Origin: Rotaria socialis
Lineage: Eukaryota > Rotifera > Eurotatoria > Philodinida > Philodinidae
Length of the DNA stretch: 64,000 bases
NCBI GenBank assembly: GCA_905331475.1
Contig: CAJNYU010000394.1
Span: forward strand, 62,001 to 126,000
Direction of reading: 5' to 3'
Below, one piece after another: positions 12,801 to 22,267 of the stretch. The notes beneath the pieces are model-generated. The model searched no databases, was not told the DNA's origin, and saw only the letters and a list, made by a program, of their open reading frames with translations. Position 1 is the stretch's first letter, and every line of letters begins with the position of its first letter. A program made the position numbers and the translations under genes.

Positions 12801-15308
12801 AATTATGAACTATTGTACTAAAGAATAAAAACTATAATAAAATAAAAGTTCAAGACCATCTTATTTATTTCAGAACTAAAGAATGAAAACAGTGGATAAA
12901 TTGAGTTTAAAAATTTGAATGTACTAGTTAAAATTATTTTCTAAATTGATTAATTCATATTGAAATAAATTTTCAACAAATACTCTGTCTATAGAAGTAC
13001 TACCAATGAGCATTGAAATCTTTTTAAAAAGTTCTCCATCTTTATTCTTCTTCAAGAAAACCGAAAATACCTCTTTTAGAAATAAATATTAAATAAATTA
13101 ATTCAGTTTTCTCAACTAAATCAATTTGTTCACTAAAAATTTATAGCAACCCATAGAGAAACCATTTGATTAGAACAGTTAATAGATAATTATTTTAGTT
13201 GTGAGTGCTAGCACCTTCATTCATCGGCATTTAAATATCGCGAGTCTAACAAAATCATGTGATCGTTTGATTCTGCCATTGTTGTGTCATTTAAAGATTC
13301 TTTTCCTATATTATATTGAATGTAAAATTGATGTTTTATATCCACTCAAAGAGAAGAGCAACCGTCAAAGAAGACATGTGTTCTCATTTTCGCTCTCAAT
13401 AATCTTACGGTTCTACGCAACAATGAGAATGACTTCATTGCATATACTTTTGATCCATAAGAACATTTCTCTGATAAGAACAGGAAGCGATGACGCTTTT
13501 TGATAATTATATATGCGTTGTCAGTCATACCTAGATTATCTTGATAGAAACAAATAATACTTAAACTCTGGAAAACAACCGCCTAGCTTTTGTATCATCT
13601 TAGAATCTTACTACTAACTAACTACATCTCTTATGCCTTTAGTTCACCGATGACACATCGATGGCACTTTGTCTAGCAAATTCATTGATAACATGCCACG
13701 GATTTTGTTCTTATGATCAACTTGTTCGATATAAATGGTGGTTTCATCATGGTTACATGTCTGCTACTGGAAAATGTTTTGATATTGGTGGAGCCACCAA
13801 GAAATCATTGATTGAATTTGAAAGGCGCCAATTCGAATTCTGTGACCGATACAAACTTTCTACTGAACAAATGGATTATCTAAAACCTAAGGTAGTCTTA
13901 ACTAAGTTCAATGTAATGTGCAGTGAACCAAATGTAGCTGGTAATGGTGCCTTAATGCGGCTTGCCCCTGTTCCGTTGTTCTTCTACCGTGATCCAAAGA
14001 AGGCTGTGGATTATTGTGAACTTAGTGCAACACCTACTCACGGCGATCAGCGTGCTTATGATGCCTGTCGTTTCTATGGTGCTCTAATTGTAGCAGCGCT
14101 CAGAGGAGAAAAGAAAAATCAACTGCTTGACGCCAATTTTTATGAGAAACATAAAGACTGGTTCGATAACAAGCCGCTGCATCCTGAGATTGTGAACATC
14201 ATGCGAGGATCTTATCGAAAGGAAGGTGGATACAGCGAAGGCATTCGAGGCACAGGATTTATTGTTAGTGCTCTAGAAGCCGCTTTATGGGCTTTTTGTT
14301 ATGATAGAGATTCTTTCGAGTACGGTGCTCTCGCCGCTGTAAACCTGGGCGATGATACTGACACAACAGCTTCGATCTATGGTCAATTAGCTGGTGCCTA
14401 CTATGGGTATCAGACATTACCTAAGAGATGGTTGCAATATCTGTACGGTAAAAATTTTATAAACTGCTTGAGCGAATGGATTGTGTACGCAGGCGAACAG
14501 TGGTTTCGAACGGAATCGCAGACTACAGTGTCAAGTGCTTTCGCTCCTAAAGAAAAGCCTGTTACGCATCTCTTGTCTGTTGAACCATCTTCAACGTTGC
14601 AAGCACGCTTATCCTCAGATCCATCGAAGTCAAGACAACGTTCTGCAGATCGATCTGAACGATGTGAAAGATACGTATCACAGCATAATCCTCAGATAAC
14701 GGTTGAAACAGAACAAAAGGAATACGATAAACCGAATCGAAGGCTACTAAAACCTACTACCACTACTGCTTCTTCATCACTGCATAACTCGAATATTACT
14801 CGTGCTATTGAGCGACCACCAGCTTCGAAATATACTATGCCTTTCAGTCGACCAAAACCACTGCAATACAGACAATCCGCACCTATTATTCAAGGTAAGA
14901 GCTGTACCTGTAACTAAATTTTATTAAAAATAGTTTAAGTTGCCAAAAATATTAATATGAATAACCTTGCAAAGCATTTTTCAAACAACTATGTTAAAAA
15001 GTTTTCTTTATGCTATAGCACCCAGTGCTTTCAGCGGCGTCGAAACGTGTGACGACGTTTGTTCTTGGATTATGGCTTTTGGTCAGGAATATGAACAGTA
15101 TGTTCTCACCATGAAACGATATAAGGTTGATGGGATGTATCTTCTCCGTTATGTTAACCGCGAGAAACTCTTTCAGTATGGAATCCTCGATGCAAGTCAT
15201 CAACAACGAATTCTCGATGGCATCGAGGAGTTGAAAAAACAAATCATGTCGGCTGTGAGAAAAAACAATAACATACATACAGCGTCGTCCCAGTTTGAAA
15301 GATTGTAA
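9879..15308 (+). CDS. ADP-ribosylglycohydrolase with C-terminal SAM domain
   Basis: Exons: 9879-9921 (tentative first exon), 10983-11236, 13643-14894 and 15019-15308. Phases match and sum to 613 codons (612 aa). Members of this family hydrolyse ADP-ribose from modified proteins or related conjugates using two Mg ions. Both metal motifs are intact: TDDTSM (about 101-106) and GDDTDT (about 335-340). Also present are GLALGDALGA near the start, NGALMR and THGDQRA. After the catalytic part (about 45-385) comes a polar, Arg/Ser/Thr-rich linker. The last exon encodes a SAM-like helical domain (about 530-590, around YKVDGMYLLRYVNREKLFQYGI). There is no signal peptide, so the protein is probably cytosolic or nuclear. 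The intron after GLNKGE is 2.4 kb; the one before the SAM exon is 124 nt. Family assignment is firm, while the N-terminal 15 residues are a guess based on ATG, donor and phase only. It converges on the ADP-ribosyltransferase gene 2.1 kb downstream. Confidence 0.88.
11237..13642 (+). other. Large intron of the glycohydrolase gene
   Basis: GTAATT donor to TTTAG acceptor, phase 0, joining GLNKGE to FTDDTSM, a junction that restores the family's metal-binding motif. At 2406 nt it is about 40 times the common intron size here. ORFs inside it, including 13201-13503, are low-complexity and were not accepted. Confidence 0.85.
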
Positions 15309-15366
15309 TGCTTACATGGCGGTTCTGCACATTTCAATTATTTATAAACGTGAAATTTTCTATTGT

Positions 15367-15372
15367 AATAAA
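15367..15372 (+). promoter_or_regulatory. Poly(A) signal of the glycohydrolase gene
   Basis: AATAAA 59 nt after the stop codon of the SAM-containing last exon. Confidence 0.55.
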
Positions 15373-17272
15373 ATCGAAAACAAGTACATTCAAATAGTTT
15401 TATGCTTTATTAAAATATTCTTTAATTGAAATGCCAAATCACAATATATCTATCTTTTCATATATCAATGTTAATGGAAATAACTAGCTCGTCGGTTTTT
15501 GATGGAGTAAATAACACACAAATACAGCGTCTCAGTAAGATTTGGAACTATGATGTATACTACATAATGACTGTGATCTTAATTCGTAAGAAATGTTATA
15601 TGTAATTATTGGAATATATATTCTCTTACGGGGTTATCAGCGTAAACTGCAACTGTTTTTGAGTAACACGTAAAATAGTAATTATAACAAGAACGTAGAA
15701 GAACATCATATCATATATGCTATATCCTGTGATTATTTTCATCTTTTGAACTACTTACCATAGTTTTATTTGGCAATTCTCTATGATTTAAGGCTAAAAT
15801 TCTATCGTAGAAGAAATATCTTATTCTAATTATGAATGAATCATAATGATTATGTAGTTTTAGAAAAAAAATAAAAGTTTTTGTTTTGATTCGTAAGTGT
15901 TAATTCTGATTGTAACTATGGTGTCATATCGCTCAGTGTGCATTATATTCTTATTTAACGCAACAATTCGACATATGTCCATTTCTTATTTAACGGTAGC
16001 TTTCATTGTAGTAATTGTCATTTTGCAAAGTTAGCACTTGAAACAATTCTTATAATTCATGTTATCAAATATAATTTACGAATATTTTGTGTTAAATTGT
16101 ATACTCACATTAATAAGACTTCTTCTTAGTTGAAAAAACATCATGATTTACTCGACTATTTAGATCGTCAAATAATATAAACAATATCTATGAGCTAATT
16201 CAATCTTTTTATCTTCTGAACTGGAATTAAATAGAAATACTAATAACTATTGACGAACATTTCAGACCAGAAATACAAACTTCATACAAAACAAAAGCCA
16301 AGCTATTTATGATAATTTATATTGCATGCGACTCGCAGATTATTTTTACAATCTATACAACCGTTTTTTTGCATGTGAGACAAAAGACGATTTTATAATT
16401 TTTGTGACATATTTGATCTATTGTTTTATACTCTTACAGTTAGAACGTGTGTCATTGAATTCATTTTTGTACCTGAAAATAATACAAATGTATAATCTAT
16501 TTGGTTACATGTAAAGATGCAATATGAATTGTTGCATGATATGATAATATGCTAAATTCAAACGATGAAAACTATTGTATATTACATCGATCAACATATT
16601 TATTTCTCAAAACAGTGTTTTGTTGTTTTTATACCACTAGTAAGCGTTGCATGTGTTGATTAATCTCGCTGATTGGCTTATATATAAAGAAAAACACAGC
16701 TCCAATAGAAATAGAAGTACTCCTACGATTAGATCTCTATATTTATTACTCATATTCTCAATACTTAGAAATATTGTATTGTAGAAATGCAGTTTGAAAC
16801 TAATTGAGATTGAAGCGATGCAATATTTTACATATTTATGTAAATGAAAACTTTATAGACAGATTGTGTCAAGCCGAATAATTTGATGAATACCTACATG
16901 AAACTCTAAATAGATCTTGTACACGAGAAAAATCAATGTCTGATTCTGCAATTATAATTTACTTCGTCTTAAATCTTTATAAACTACGTAGATGTGTTTT
17001 ACAAAATGATGTAAAATACATGTTTATGCACATATTTCTTTCTTTGGTTGATAAATACTATCGTTCTGGAGTGCTGTTTATCAGGTACACTTTTTTTTCT
17101 ATCAGTATATATTTTATTTTCAGTATTTATACATAAGATCATAATATATTTTTGATTCCTACTTCCTTCTTATGATTCTACGAATTCATAGATAATAAAA
17201 AATTTGTTTTTTTGTAATAAAAATTCGTTTTACAGTAAATTCTTAGCAAGTAAAATGTTTAATTGTAATAGA
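15373..17272. other. Convergent intergenic spacer
   Basis: AT-rich DNA between the 3' ends of the glycohydrolase (+) and the ADP-ribosyltransferase (-). Short ORFs here are aromatic/Ile-rich noise. No other feature seen. Confidence 0.6.
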
Positions 17273-17278
17273 TTTATT
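17273..17278 (-). promoter_or_regulatory. Poly(A) signal of the ankyrin-ADP-ribosyltransferase gene
   Basis: TTTATT on the + strand, i.e. AATAAA on the - strand, about 100 nt beyond the stop codon. Confidence 0.5.
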
Positions 17279-17378
17279 TACTTAAAAAAACTAATTAATG
17301 CGTAATATAAAGGCATATTTTTCAAGTTAAATGGCAAATATATATGCAATAAGAAAACTGAATATTTACAATAAAAAA

Positions 17379-18407
17379 CTAGAATTCATCAGTCCATTCA
17401 AGTTGTCTTAATTCCACTTCATGAGGGTTTTGGTCTTTATTAATATCAGTTACTATGAAAAAAGTGCCAGGTACAATTAAAACTTCTTCTTCATATTGAA
17501 AGTCCGATATTTCATCAATGCTCAATGCAGATTTTCGATCAATTATTGTAAATATCAGTACTACAGGTATTGTTCCCGGTTTATGTTCTGGTGGACAAGC
17601 AAATCCTTTCGCAATTTTCCATGATTTTGATGTTGATTGAAATGATTTATTTGCTAATGCAATACCTATCCTGTATTGTTGATAATCAGCTGGAGTTATT
17701 TCCATTCCTCTGTATGTTTGTCCCGAAAAGTGCAAGTGATCTAATCGAGGATTTTTCGCAATGGTGCCTGTGTAAAATCCAGTCCATTTTCGACATAGTT
17801 TTTTAAACACTTCCCGATCATTACCCGTAGCCATCTCACGATTTAGACGTCGGTAAAATTGACTTTCAGTCGTATAAGCTCTAAGCAAATATAGTGGATC
17901 TTTCTTTTCAAGTGCACATTTGAAATAATTTTTTATAACTTCATTTGATGGATCTCCATCATCTTCTAATATATCAGCCTTTTGAATTTTTTTAACTGTT
18001 TTTTTTACACCACGATCCTTAATACATCCCCAATGAACTGCACGTGAAAACGTTTCAGCGTGATCATTCTGAAATTGCCATTCGAGTTGTTTAGCTGGAT
18101 TTATGCCAAACCGTTGCTTTGATGCATCTGTTGATCGAGAAAAAAGTTTTTCAATTTCATCTGTTTTTGCTGCTTCTAGAGGAGTTTTGCCATATTGATC
18201 TTTTACACGGCGATATGCCCCACGTGCAAGAAGAAGGCGAACAATTTCTTTGTGGCCACACGAAACAGCAGCATGAAGACAAGTGTTGCCATCTGGCTCT
18301 GTACGATTGAGAATTTCCAATGAAGTAACAGGTAACAAACGTTGAACTACAGCGATATCGCCCTTACGACATGCCAAGTATAAGTCACTAAACCCTGTTG
18401 TTGCCAT
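17379..18407 (-). CDS. Ankyrin-repeat arginine-type mono-ADP-ribosyltransferase
   Basis: Intronless, 342 aa from the ATG at 18407; the frame extends three codons upstream to a GTG, which I did not use. Residues about 5-90 form ankyrin repeats, clearest in PDGNTCLHAAVSCGHKEIV followed by a KTPLEAA repeat start. Residues about 165-335 form an ART fold with the R-S-E triad: R233 in TYRGMEI, the STS motif 258-260 and the ExE motif E306/E308 in YEEEVLIVPGTFF. That motif form is typical of arginine-specific transferases, which move ADP-ribose from NAD to a protein side chain. There is no signal peptide, so it is probably intracellular, with the ankyrins choosing partners (inference). Such ART genes are abundant in bdelloid rotifers. 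It lies tail to tail with the SAM-glycohydrolase gene. All catalytic positions look intact; the substrate is unknown. Confidence 0.9.
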   Translation of the reverse strand: MATTGFSDLYLACRKGDIAVVQRLLPVTSLEILNRTEPDGNTCLHAAVSCGHKEIVRLLLARGAYRRVKDQYGKTPLEAAKTDEIEKLFSRSTDASKQRFGINPAKQLEWQFQNDHAETFSRAVHWGCIKDRGVKKTVKKIQKADILEDDGDPSNEVIKNYFKCALEKKDPLYLLRAYTTESQFYRRLNREMATGNDREVFKKLCRKWTGFYTGTIAKNPRLDHLHFSGQTYRGMEITPADYQQYRIGIALANKSFQSTSKSWKIAKGFACPPEHKPGTIPVVLIFTIIDRKSALSIDEISDFQYEEEVLIVPGTFFIVTDINKDQNPHEVELRQLEWTDEF

Positions 18408-19346
18408 TTTTTTCACGTTCTGTGTATGTCAAAGCTGCAAGATTTCAGCTTTTTATTCAAATGTTTCGTATACTCTCGCAAAATTTTCTTAGTGTGTTTT
18501 TGCTATTGACACAACATGTCATTACTTTTTTTTCTTTTATGTTGACACGTATGTTCGATTGATTCGCTGTACGATTCTATGCGCGTTGCCTTTATTTCGA
18601 TTCATGATTTAGACATTGACATCTATATTTAACCACATAAAAGGAAACAGATAAAATTCTCGTCTAAAAATATTATTTTACTATGACCTCTTACAATTTT
18701 ATCTATCTTATTTTCACAAGCAGCTCTTCTTATTTTAATGAAAAATAAATATAGCGAATCTTTTCTCTGCTTAAATCCATGATGCAAACTATTTTAGAAA
18801 TAAATCTATAGCTTCATTCGTTATTCTAATATTTGATTTTTATATGTCAATGCTTTTGGACAACTTCAATAAAATCAATGAATGATGTATTTAAACGGAA
18901 GAAAAACTTTCTATTCTATCGAAGTACAGAAATACTGATAGGTAAATATAAAATGAGATATTCATCACGAAGAAACCTCTCGCATAACAATATCAACAAT
19001 CAAAACTATACTAAGAACTATTGATGACAGTGATACAATTCTAATAAAAACTAATCCTAATTCACGATGCATGCTTTTACTGATGAGGCAACACTTGAAT
19101 CTACTCAACATTATAAAATACATTGTGATAGATGCCGTACTTTTCTAGAATATATGTAACTTAATCTTCATTGCCATAGGTTAAAAAGGTTTTTTTTAGA
19201 AAATGACTCACAAACCATCGTCATCGTCTATTTTAAGTAATGCACCGTCGTCATTACATTTTATTGTATATATCGTAGATCATAACGAAAATAAATAAGT
19301 TAAGCTTTAACATATAGTCTTAATATAACCAAATTGTTTTTTGATA
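18408..19346. other. Divergent intergenic region, likely promoters
   Basis: About 0.9 kb between the start of the ADP-ribosyltransferase (-) and the start of SVIP (+). It should carry both promoters, but I see no motif that I could name with confidence. Nothing coding is recognised. Confidence 0.5.
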
Positions 19347-20647
19347 ATGGGCGCATTTCATGATTGTTGTCGTCGCTCCAACACAAACGAAAACTCTTAT
19401 TCAGGAACTGGAATAACACCAAGCACGGTATTTCAACATTTTTTGAATTTTTTTTATTCTAAAAATCTGTTCGAATCTTTGTTTTACTTCTTTTGTCTGC
19501 TATTCTTCTATTCTTGATCATCCATTCTACACATTAATAAAAAAATAGTTTTGATTAAATTCAACTAAAACTCATAAAACAATGATTTCTTCGTCAGAAA
19601 TCTTCGGTTTTTTTTGCACGAATTTACTCGAGATGCTAATAGTGCAGGTGGTGAGAATTAAATAGAAAAATATCTTGTGTCAATTTTTCGTGTTTCTGTT
19701 GAACAACCCAATTCGAGTCAAAGATCATTGATTGAATTTACACTATATTTCGAATGCAATTAAAGTTATCGGTAAATTATAAGTTGAAAAACAACAACAT
19801 TAAATCAAAATTAATTTAATCGATTTAACTATAGGTAGATAGTCGTTTTTCATTTGGAACAAAATTAAAACAATTCTTTTTCAGATGACTATATTACTGC
19901 ACGTTATGTTGAATTTCATCCTGACCGTGTGAAAGATTAATTCGTCTCTGTCTAACAGTTGACCTAGCAGCCCGAAAGCGTAAAATTAGATCCCATAATG
20001 ATTTAAATAGTGGAATACTAGTGGGATCATTTTCGTACAAGGGCCATCCATTATATTATACTTCATTGGATGGTATAAGACAAAAATCATCCTCTAAATT
20101 CTCAAATATCTTATTCAATGTCAATAAATACATGGGAAACTTGATCGTCTTATACCAATAGAAGTTAGTTGAAATTTTATTGACCAACAAAAACATAATC
20201 GATAAATTAATCTAGTCAAAGTCGATGATGATGATGATCATTATTTAACAAATAGTTTATTTCAAATCATTCGCATTGTTTCTCAGTATTTACTTTTTGT
20301 CGTCGACATATAACTAAACATAATATGCTTCTTGGTTTCTTTGCTAATTATTTTTCTACAAATATTTTGACAAACAAATGAATAAACAAATTAACTAAAT
20401 ATTTACTAGCTAGACGAAAAATATCTTTTCATAGTTTATTGAAAGAATCAATATTTTACAGGAGGCTCGCAGGCAAGCAGCTGCTGCAGCAGCTACTCAG
20501 CGTTTACAACAACTTGAGACACGAGGTGTGGATCAAGATGAATATCGTCGGTTGAACCAGCGTCGTATTGAACAAGAACGTATTGAGCAACAAATGAAAG
20601 CGCAAAAACAAAATAATAATAATGATGGTGGTCTTCGAGTTAGTTAA
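19347..20647 (+). CDS. SVIP: Small VCP/p97-interacting protein (SVIP) homologue
   Basis: Two exons, 19347-19427 and 20462-20647, phase 0, giving 88 aa, close to the usual ~77 aa. The N-terminus MGAFHDCC has Gly2 for myristoylation followed by two cysteines suited to palmitoylation, as expected of this membrane-anchored family. Exon 2 starts with an exact VCP-interacting motif, R31-x5-A37-A38-x2-R41 (RX5AAX2R), followed by an amphipathic Gln/Arg-rich helix. The C-terminus is GGLRVS, like the GGLRWTVS-type end of vertebrate SVIP. Known family role: binds the N domain of VCP/p97 and restrains ER-associated degradation. The 1034-nt intron and the small size hide it from ORF scans. Identification rests on the co-occurrence of anchor, motif and tail. 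Confidence 0.82.
19428..20461 (+). other. Intron of SVIP
   Basis: GTATTT donor to TTTTACAG acceptor, phase 0. It contains an open stretch from about 19922 to 20161 without an ATG start (see findings) and is otherwise AT-rich. Confidence 0.75.
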
Positions 20648-20862
20648 TTAATGAATTATTTCGTCACATATTTTTATAAGCTTTTTTTGTATTTTTTAGT
20701 GGCAAATGAATTAACTTTGTCGATAACTTCCGGCTGTGATAGTTGTGTGGCATTAACTTTCATGTTTCTGATTTTTGCATGAATGCTTTTTTTGATAAAA
20801 TTGTTTTCTAGATGATTTTGTTTTAGAAACTCATGAGAACAATGAATGATATGAATAATATA

Positions 20863-20868
20863 AATAAA
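20863..20868 (+). promoter_or_regulatory. Poly(A) signal of SVIP
   Basis: AATAAA 215 nt after the SVIP stop codon. Confidence 0.5.
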
Positions 20869-21375
20869 GTATCGCTGTTCTATCTTAGCTCATCGTTGCC
20901 AGAAAATTGTCATGAAATGATCAATGCACATCTGAGTTTTTTTTTCTTCGGATATCAATGGTGATAGCTGATTCTTTTTCTATGTTGGCGTACGTTTCTT
21001 GTTCACTCTAACAGTTAAACATTCTCATCATCACCATGTGCAATTGAATGTACAGAATATTTTCTCATATAGTCAAAAAGAGCTCACTTTAACTCGGCAA
21101 CTTAAGTAACAACAAATAATTAATTGTAGAAAAATATACGGAAATATTTCCTTCTCATTGATTAGAATTAGATTCTTCATGCTACAAAAATAAATCTTCA
21201 CGAAATAGATTAGTTATTGAAAACTACTATTTGCGAGTGTTTCACTTTACTTTCTAGTCTCATTATACCGATGTATTCTCTTTTCTTTCTTGAGCTTTTT
21301 TTCTAACGAAAACAAAATATTTATTATAATAGAATAAACTCAATATTCTTCATTCATTTAATTATTCAGTTTTAG
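20869..21375. other. Intergenic, upstream of the RING-YEATS gene
   Basis: About 0.5 kb with no coding signal; presumably includes the promoter of the next + strand gene. No named element recognised. Confidence 0.5.
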
Positions 21376-22114
21376 ATGAGTGGTGATATTTTAGTGTCAT
21401 ATCGCGACTGTCCAATATGTTTAAAACTTCTTTTTGAACCGGTGTCAACATTATGTGGTCATACATTTTGTTTATTATGCTTAGAACGTTTTATTTTAAC
21501 ATCAAACCACACATTGCAGTGTCCTATATGTCGCGAAGATTTGACATATCTTCATTCAACTTCTTCTAAACATTTAAAAGCAAATTCGATTCTTCACAAT
21601 CTTTTCCGACAAGAATATGTGAAAGAATATGATATACGACAAAGTGAAACTGAGAATGAAAGAAAAAATATTATCAAAAAACGTTTAATTATTGGAAATA
21701 GACATCAATTATTATCATATGATTACGATTATACAAGACATGAATGGACATTATTCATTAAATTTGAAAATGATCATCAAAAAGATGTTGGTCAATTTAT
21801 TAAACAGATTATAGTTAATCTACATCCAACATTTGTACCGTCACAAATTATTCTAGATAAACCACCATTTCGATTAACTAGAATTGGATGGTAAGACAGA
21901 AATACTTTTGAAAACATGAAAATGATTTTTTTTTATATATTTATTTAGGGCTGTCTTTAATATTTCTCTTTCTATTGAATTTCATGCTAAATGGAACAAA
22001 TCTGATTTAGTAACGAATTGGTTTTTATCATTTTCCGATGCAGATACCCAGAAGATGATGGAAATTGAATTTCAAAAATCTACAGATAATACTACAAATA
22101 ATACAGTTTTGTGA
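21376..22114 (+). CDS. RING finger-YEATS domain protein
   Basis: Exons 21376-21890 and 21949-22114 with a 58-nt intron (GTAAGA...TTTAG) splitting a Trp codon; 226 aa. The N-terminal C3HC4 RING has C12, C15, C27, H29, C32, C35, C49 and C52, with CGHTFCLLCLERF typical of E3 ubiquitin ligases. Residues about 108-205 read as a YEATS domain: HEWTLFIKF, VNLHPTFVPSQIILDKPPF, then IGWAVF continued in exon 2 by a beta-rich end. Aligned by eye to AF9/GAS41, the acyl-lysine pocket is mostly kept: H150, T152 (usually Ser), F153, G171, W172 (Trp as in GAS41/YEATS2) and F175. The protein may join histone acyl-lysine reading to ubiquitin transfer (inference). The YEATS call depends on splicing the second exon. 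The RING alone resembles that of LONRF proteins, but no LON domain follows. Confidence 0.82.
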
Positions 22115-22261
22115 TTTCTCATGTCATTTTTTGTATATAATTATAGATATGTTTATTTATTTATTTATTTATTTATTTAAATATAAGAATGTATGAAAGT
22201 CTCAATTTTCCATGCATTTTTGTTCTTAGATTTATTTTTGTTTCATATCAGTTATTTATTG

Positions 22262-22267
22262 AATAAA
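22262..22267 (+). promoter_or_regulatory. Poly(A) signal of the RING-YEATS gene
   Basis: AATAAA 148 nt after the stop, just past a (TTTA)n repeat at 22151-22180. Confidence 0.5.

Noticed and set aside
13201..13503. 100-codon + strand ORF before the glycohydrolase's third exon
   Set aside because: Starts at a non-ATG codon, lies wholly inside a phase-supported intron, low-complexity Ile/Leu/Ser composition.
21376..22114. Reading the RING gene as a LONRF-type protein
   Set aside because: The RING resembles LONRF, but no LON or TPR region follows; the C-terminal half fits YEATS instead.
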